Under the pieces are notes generated by a model. It saw only the letters and a program-made list of their open reading frames with translations, searched no databases and was not told the origin of the DNA. From an uncultured Clostridia bacterium (GTDB lineage Bacteria; Bacillota; Clostridia; Peptostreptococcales; Anaerovoracaceae): 5,626 bases of DNA. How positions within the stretch are numbered: the first letter of the stretch is position 1; every line of letters begins with the position of its first letter. The position numbers and the translations under genes were made by a program. Below, piece by piece: positions 1-3,315 of this stretch. The stretch is from contig CAKQUI010000126.1 in the NCBI GenBank assembly GCA_934277495.1, positions 1 to 5,626 of the forward strand. The letters are read 5' to 3'.

Positions 1-1726
1 ATATCAGCATACATATTGCAGCTATCACTACTGCAAGTATCGCATTGTTACGCAGTTCCTTTCCGACAGACGGACCGAACAGTTCCTGTGCCACTACGTC
101 TTTGTCAGTAGTGCCGAATTTCTCGTTTATAGCACTTATGACTTTTGCTCTTTCATCACTGTTCAGGGACTTTATAGTCCTTATCATTATCTGTTTGTTG
201 TCTTCACCTGAATATATTATCTCAGGATCCAGCTTGAACTTCGAAACAGCTTTTTCGACATCTGCTGTCTTGACAGTCTTGCCCATATCCATCTGTATCA
301 TTGTACCGCCGGTGAAATCTATACCGTAGTTTAGACCTCTGACTATACCAAAGCCCAGACCTACCAGCAGTATTATGATCGATATCGCATAGAATATCTT
401 TCTGTTCTTTATGAAATGCAGCATCCTGCTGATGTGGAACGATGCTTCATTGTTCTCTTTGATACCGAAAAATGACTTCTTGCTGAATACTCTGCTGTTG
501 GCCATGATCCCGATATAGAGCTGTGTCACAACGACTGCTGTGAAAATGCTCACAACTATACCTATCATAAAGGTCCATGCGAATCCCTTTACAGAGCTTG
601 TTCCTATCTCATAAAGGATTACAGCAGCTATCAGTGTCGTTACCTGAGAATCGACAACTGTAGTCAGCGCACGCTTGAAACCATCCTGACACGCTACTCT
701 TACAGTCTTGCCATTCATGATCTCTTCACGTATTCGTGCAAATATTACTACGTTGGCGTCCACCGCCATACCTATGGACAGTATGATACCCGCTATTCCA
801 GGTAGTGTAAGCACGCTGCCCATCAGCGACATTATATTCAGCACTATCACTACATAAAGAAGCAGTGCCAGGTCTGCTGCAATACCCATTCCCCGGTATG
901 CCACCAGCATCAGGAGCAGCACTATGGCAAGTCCTATAAGACCTGCATACACACTCATTTCCAGAGCATTGTATCCGATCTTCGCAGACTGTACCGATGA
1001 ATTCACTTCTTCAAGTTCAAGCGGAAGTGAGCCGCCGTTTATAAGTGCTGCCAGGTTTGAAGCTTCTTCTTTTGAGAACTTTCCTGTTATGGAGCACTTT
1101 CCGCCGCTTATAGGTTCATTTACGTTCGGTGCTGAAATTATCTGATTATCGAGGATTATCATTATAGCTTTGTCGCCTACACCATCAACACTGGACTTTA
1201 CAGCACCGCTGTACGCCTTCTGTGTCGCCTGATAAAACGCATCCGATCCGCTGCTGTCGAACTGCAGCGATACAGCATATCCTGCGCTTTCGCTGTCTGT
1301 AGCGACTTCCGCCTTCTTGACACTGCCGCCGTCCAGCACAGTCGTACCGTCAGCCAGTGCGAACTGCAGCTGTGCCGTCTTGCCTATCTGCTGGATAGCT
1401 TCATCGGCATCCTCTGCACCAGGCAGCTCTACTCTTATCCTCTTGTCACCTTCGATAGTAACCACAGGTTCTGCAAGACCCATCTGGTTGACACGTTCTT
1501 CGATTACCGCCTGAGTCTGTTCCATGGCGTCTCTCAGCTCATCCCCTGTGAGCTTCGTGTTCTTTGCCTCCATTACTACATACACGCCGCCCTTGATGTC
1601 AAGACCCAGCTGCATCCTGTCTTTGATCGGTTTGACTGGACCTGCACCTTGTATCGTGAGGTACCAGCCAGCAGCGATTATTATGCAAACTATCACTGCT
1701 AAAACTTTTCTCAGCTTGTAGTTCAT
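1..1726 (-). CDS. secDF: Protein translocase subunit SecDF (SecD-SecF fusion), C-terminus cut by window edge
   Basis: SecDF is a membrane partner of SecYEG that uses the proton gradient to complete export of preproteins. The frame is open for 575 codons from an ATG at 1724-1726 to the window edge. GGAGG at 1739-1743 lies 12 nt upstream of the ATG, slightly far but the only good site. Residues 8-25 form TM1. Residues 41-51 (GLDIKGGVYVV) are the SecD D1 motif, and 28-252 form the extracytoplasmic P1 region. SecD TM2-TM6 fall at about 258-403. GMAVDANVVIFARIREE (319-335) is the conserved TM4 block, and D323 matches the proton-relay aspartate of SecD. The SecF half follows without a stop: TM1 at about 441-463, GLNYGIDFTGGT at 464-475, and GPSVGKELRNNAI at 551-563 entering SecF TM2. 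Fused SecDF proteins run to about 730-750 residues, so roughly 150-170 residues carrying the rest of the SecF membrane domain are missing. The fusion is seen directly and the family call is very secure. Confidence 0.96.
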   Translation of the reverse strand, partial: MNYKLRKVLAVIVCIIIAAGWYLTIQGAGPVKPIKDRMQLGLDIKGGVYVVMEAKNTKLTGDELRDAMEQTQAVIEERVNQMGLAEPVVTIEGDKRIRVELPGAEDADEAIQQIGKTAQLQFALADGTTVLDGGSVKKAEVATDSESAGYAVSLQFDSSGSDAFYQATQKAYSGAVKSSVDGVGDKAIMIILDNQIISAPNVNEPISGGKCSITGKFSKEEASNLAALINGGSLPLELEEVNSSVQSAKIGYNALEMSVYAGLIGLAIVLLLMLVAYRGMGIAADLALLLYVVIVLNIMSLMGSVLTLPGIAGIILSIGMAVDANVVIFARIREEIMNGKTVRVACQDGFKRALTTVVDSQVTTLIAAVILYEIGTSSVKGFAWTFMIGIVVSIFTAVVVTQLYIGIMANSRVFSKKSFFGIKENNEASFHISRMLHFIKNRKIFYAISIIILLVGLGFGIVRGLNYGIDFTGGTMIQMDMGKTVKTADVEKAVSKFKLDPEIIYSGEDNKQIMIRTIKSLNSDERAKVISAINEKFGTTDKDVVAQELFGPSVGKELRNNAILAVVIAAICMLI

Positions 1727-1802
1727 AAAATTATTTTTCCTCCAGTAATAAATATTGTACGCTCAAAGAATTCCCCTTTGACTCGCATAAAAAATCATAC
1801 TT

Positions 1803-1836
1803 TTTATATTTTACTACTTTTTTCCGCTGTAAACAA
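1803..1836 (-). promoter_or_regulatory. Candidate sigma-A promoter for secDF
   Basis: On the minus strand two overlapping pairings are possible. The first is TTTACA (1828-1833) with TATAAA (1803-1808) at a 19 nt spacing. The second is TTGTTT (1831-1836) with TAAAAT (1808-1813) at a 17 nt spacing. Neither is ideal, but this AT-rich patch is the best candidate between secDF and the tRNA. It would give a leader of about 70-80 nt. A TATGAT hexamer at 1794-1799 has no matching -35 element. Confidence 0.35.
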
Positions 1837-1999
1837 GTATTTAACTGTGATTGTTAGTGTTATTTATGTTTCACACATACAGTGCTGAAAAGTTTATATG
1901 CAGCCTGATCTGTTACATCCTGCAGCGTGCCCGTCGGATAACCATAAATGTATGCGTGTCTTCACACAACTAAAGTATATCCTTGAGCTAAATAACTTC

Positions 2000-2028
2000 T
2001 TGAAATCACCTGTATGCAATGTTATAAT
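2000..2028 (+). promoter_or_regulatory. Sigma-A promoter of tRNA-Leu (and probably yajC)
   Basis: TTGAAA at 2000-2005 and a perfect TATAAT at 2023-2028 are separated by exactly 17 nt. The expected transcription start is near 2034-2037, only a few bases before the mature tRNA 5' end at 2041. This is the strongest promoter in the window. No comparable promoter is visible between the tRNA and yajC, so it probably also drives yajC. Confidence 0.88.
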
Positions 2029-2040
2029 AGTTCTCGTTAA

Positions 2041-2127
2041 GCCGGCGTGATGGAATTGGCAGACGTGCGGGACTCAAAATCCCGTGGTGGCAACACCGTA
2101 TGGGTTCGACCCCCATCGCCGGCACCA
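2041..2127 (+). tRNA. tRNA-Leu (anticodon CAA)
   Basis: This is a complete type II tRNA of 87 nt. The acceptor stem GCCGGCG (2041-2047) pairs perfectly with CGCCGGC (2117-2123), followed by discriminator A and an encoded CCA (2125-2127). The anticodon stem CGGGA/TCCCG (2068-2072 and 2080-2084) closes a 7-nt loop CTCAAAA, placing anticodon CAA at 2075-2077, which reads UUG leucine codons. The long variable arm typical of Leu/Ser/Tyr tRNAs is a GGTG/CACC stem (2086-2089 and 2094-2097) with a GCAA loop. The T arm ATGGG/CCCAT (2100-2104 and 2112-2116) holds TTCGACC. All key elements are intact. Confidence 0.97.
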
Positions 2128-2144
2128 TTTTTGTAAAGGCTTTT

Positions 2145-2161
2145 ATACCGCACTGCGGTAT
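2145..2161 (+). other. Short perfect hairpin between tRNA-Leu and yajC
   Basis: ATACCGC (2145-2151) and GCGGTAT (2155-2161) form a 7-bp stem with an ACT loop. The bases after it (TGGTTTATC) are not a proper U-tract, so this is at best a weak terminator. It may instead be a tRNA 3'-processing or stability element, or a partial attenuator before yajC. Confidence 0.55.
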
Positions 2162-2218
2162 TGGTTTATCAAGTAAATTGATCCAGAAAACAAGAACACA
2201 TTTTAGGAGGAACACTTA

Positions 2219-2701
2219 ATGAACGGTAACTTACTGACAACTTTACTGCCTCTGATTGCGCTGCTGGGTATCATGTATTTCCTGCTCATCAGACCACAGA
2301 AGAAGAGAGAAAAAGAAGTCAACGCTATGAGAAGCGGACTGCAGGTAGGAGATGAGATCATAACTATCGGTGGTATCTGCGGCAAAATAGTAAAGACTAA
2401 AGACGAATCTCTCGTTATACAGGTCGGCGCTGACAGAGTGAAGTTCGAGATCATGAGATGGGCTGTTTCAAAAGTAGTGGAAGAAGGCAAGAACCACGCA
2501 TCAAAGAACAAGGCAGCTCAGGCCGAAGAAAAAGAAACTGAAGAAAAAGAAACTAAAAAAGCAAAGCCTAAGAAGCTCAATGGAGCAGCCAAGGATGAAA
2601 AAGCCGAAGAAAAACCGGCTGAAGAAACAGCAGCTGAAGAAACTCCTGCACAGGAAGAAGCACCTGCTGAAAACAGCGAAACTGAAACTGAAGAAAAATA
2701 A
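2219..2701 (+). CDS. yajC: Sec translocase accessory subunit YajC with extended acidic/basic tail
   Basis: YajC is a small single-span membrane protein that associates with SecDF and the SecYEG channel; its exact role is not settled. The start is well fixed: AGGAGG at 2205-2210 is 8 nt before the ATG. Residues 5-24 form one transmembrane helix ending in the family hallmark YFLLIRPQKKREKE (20-33). The cytoplasmic domain follows, with LQVGDEIITIGGICGKI (41-57) and the closing RWAVSKVVEE (80-89). The core ends near residue 92. Typical YajC proteins have about 85-115 residues. This one has 160, because residues 93-160 form a low-complexity tail rich in Lys, Glu and Ala, likely disordered. The first half of the tail is Lys-rich and the end is almost purely acidic. 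The gene lies 91 nt after tRNA-Leu with no own promoter visible, and ends 17 nt before the start of a strong terminator. The family call is secure. Confidence 0.95.
   Translation: MNGNLLTTLLPLIALLGIMYFLLIRPQKKREKEVNAMRSGLQVGDEIITIGGICGKIVKTKDESLVIQVGADRVKFEIMRWAVSKVVEEGKNHASKNKAAQAEEKETEEKETKKAKPKKLNGAAKDEKAEEKPAEETAAEETPAQEEAPAENSETETEEK
2525..2554 (+). repeat. Perfect 15-bp tandem duplication in the yajC tail
   Basis: GAAGAAAAAGAAACT occurs twice head to tail (2525-2539 and 2540-2554) with no mismatch. It encodes EEKET twice at residues 103-112 of YajC. Further on, GCTGAAGAAAC also recurs in the tail. The identity at DNA level suggests a recent slippage duplication and a length-variable tail. 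Confidence 0.85.
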
Positions 2702-2717
2702 AAATTTTGCAGACCAC

Positions 2718-2751
2718 AAAAATACCAGTATCCATTATACTGGTATTTTTT
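2718..2751 (+). terminator. Intrinsic terminator after yajC
   Basis: AAAAATACCAGTAT (2718-2731) pairs perfectly over 14 bp with 2737-2750, enclosing a CCATT loop. The downstream arm runs into TTTTTT (2746-2751). The A-run on the upstream arm means it could also work in the opposite direction, although no minus-strand gene ends here. Confidence 0.88.
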
Positions 2752-2759
2752 ATAGCATA

Positions 2760-2786
2760 GTAAATATCTCCTTCGGAGATATTTAC
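2760..2786 (+). other. 12-bp hairpin with TTC loop
   Basis: GTAAATATCTCC (2760-2771) pairs perfectly with GGAGATATTTAC (2775-2786) around a TTC loop. It starts 8 nt after the yajC terminator and has no U-tract, so it is not itself an intrinsic terminator. Its function is unknown; it could be part of a small RNA or a remnant of a dispersed palindromic repeat. Confidence 0.7.
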
Positions 2787-2814
2787 GGAGTTTCATAAAA
2801 AGTACATTAAATGC

Positions 2815-2833
2815 GTTGCTGCTGTGCAGCAAC
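2815..2833 (+). other. 8-bp GC-rich hairpin before second terminator
   Basis: GTTGCTGC (2815-2822) pairs perfectly with GCAGCAAC (2826-2833) around a TGT loop. It ends 2 nt before the next terminator stem begins. Its TGTGCA (2823-2828) repeats the TGTGCA inside the terminator's left arm (2837-2842), so it could in principle compete for the terminator's right arm. Confidence 0.65.
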
Positions 2834-2835
2834 AT

Positions 2836-2876
2836 GTGTGCAAAGAAATCAAGGATTTCGTCTTGCACACTTTTTT
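2836..2876 (+). terminator. Second intrinsic terminator upstream of the small membrane protein
   Basis: GTGTGCAA (2836-2843) pairs with TTGCACAC (2863-2870), and an inner stem GAAATC/GATTTC (2845-2850 and 2854-2859) closes an AAG loop. A small asymmetric internal loop separates the two stems. TTTTTT (2871-2876) follows immediately. It is oriented for plus-strand transcripts, yet it lies about 85 nt after a complete terminator. It may be a backup, the end of a short separate RNA, or a leader terminator. Confidence 0.82.
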
Positions 2877-2928
2877 ATAGTATTTTTATTGAAAAACAAG
2901 AGTAATATATAGCGGAGGTATTTGTCTT

Positions 2929-3297
2929 ATGGAATTTATAAGAAAGACTCTCAAAGCCTTTGCTTTCAGTCTGATGATCTTTATCATCCTTACTCTGATA
3001 CTGGCACTGCTGATACAGTTCACATCATTTCAGGAAAAATGGGCGGTATATGGTCTTGCTGCATGTCTGTCGATAGCATGTCTGATACTCGGCGTATCAG
3101 AAGGTATCATCACCAGCAGAAAAGGTATCATTACTGGCATCGCAGCCGCAGCAGTTTTCATACTCATTATACGCTTTTCTGTATGTGCCGTATTCTCGTC
3201 CATGTCAGGAATAACTGATGTAAGCCCGCTGTGTATTATTCCTCTTCTGACCGGTACTGCCGGCGGTGTAATGGGATCGAACAGGTCATCCTCATGA
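2929..3297 (+). CDS. Small four-helix membrane protein, TIGR04086/YrzE-like
   Basis: This 122-residue, very hydrophobic protein has four predicted membrane helices at about residues 11-32, 40-57, 65-87 and 100-117, with short loops and a basic N-terminus (MEFIRKTLK). No catalytic motif is visible; small residues cluster in the helices (GIAAAAV at 70-76, GTAGGVMG at 109-116). The ATG at 2929 has GGAGG at 2914-2918, 10 nt upstream. Size, topology and position just after yajC match the TIGR04086 family of Firmicutes (B. subtilis YrzE lies beside its yajC homologue YrbF). That assignment is from memory of the family and its context, not from a strong sequence motif. The function of the family is not established; a Sec-related role is only inferred from neighbourhood. 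No good promoter is seen: TATAGT at 2876-2881 lacks a -35 element, and TTGCAC (2864-2869) with TATTGA (2887-2892) is weak. The gene is convergent with the RND pump gene. Confidence 0.8.
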   Translation: MEFIRKTLKAFAFSLMIFIILTLILALLIQFTSFQEKWAVYGLAACLSIACLILGVSEGIITSRKGIITGIAAAAVFILIIRFSVCAVFSSMSGITDVSPLCIIPLLTGTAGGVMGSNRSSS

Positions 3298-3304
3298 CCT
3301 GTTC
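3279..3304. terminator. Perfect palindrome between convergent genes, possible bidirectional terminator
   Basis: GAACAGGTCAT (3279-3289) pairs perfectly over 11 bp with ATGACCTGTTC (3294-3304) around a CCTC loop. It covers the last codons and the TGA stop (3295-3297) of the small membrane protein gene and ends 12 nt from the stop of the convergent RND gene. Neither side has a U-tract, so standard intrinsic termination is doubtful. It may act as a weak bidirectional terminator or protect both 3' ends. Confidence 0.5.
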
Positions 3305-3315
3305 ATATCATCACA

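Larger units (their letters stand above)
1727..2040. other. Divergent intergenic region between secDF and tRNA-Leu
   Basis: This 314-base stretch has no credible gene. Its left part carries the secDF leader, with a 6-bp hairpin at 1763-1781 (TCAAAG/CTTTGA), and the candidate secDF promoter. Its right end carries the tRNA promoter. The middle (about 1860-1990) has an imperfect inverted repeat, CACACATACA (1872-1881) against TGTATGCGTG (1949-1958), 9 of 10 positions matching, and two copies of TTCACACA (1870-1877 and 1961-1968). The minus strand is open for 33 codons at 1863-1961 without a start codon or ribosome binding site. I recognise no riboswitch or known RNA here. Confidence 0.6.

Noticed and set aside
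45..1721. Several plus-strand frames of 65-94 codons
   Set aside because: They are antisense shadows of secDF, which is continuously open and motif-rich on the minus strand.
2126..2132. T-run just after tRNA-Leu as a terminator
   Set aside because: Only five T follow the tRNA and no dedicated hairpin precedes them; the tRNA acceptor stem itself is not an intrinsic terminator stem.
2006..2215. Minus-strand 69-codon frame containing GVEPI
   Set aside because: It runs antisense through tRNA-Leu. The GVEPI-type peptide is a well-known artefact of translating the reverse strand of tRNA T arms.
2580..2798. Lys-rich plus-strand frame overlapping the yajC tail
   Set aside because: It is the shifted reading of the purine-rich yajC tail and runs on through the terminator hairpin. 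The YajC frame has the ribosome binding site and the family motifs.
2203..2868. Three minus-strand frames rich in Phe, Ser and Cys opposite yajC
   Set aside because: They mirror the Glu/Lys-rich yajC codons on the other strand and have no start signals.
2922..3218. Alternative plus-strand frame overlapping the small membrane protein
   Set aside because: It overlaps the better-supported frame starting at 2929. Its start would fall only 3 nt after GGAGG, and its product is a His/Ser/Tyr-rich non-family sequence.
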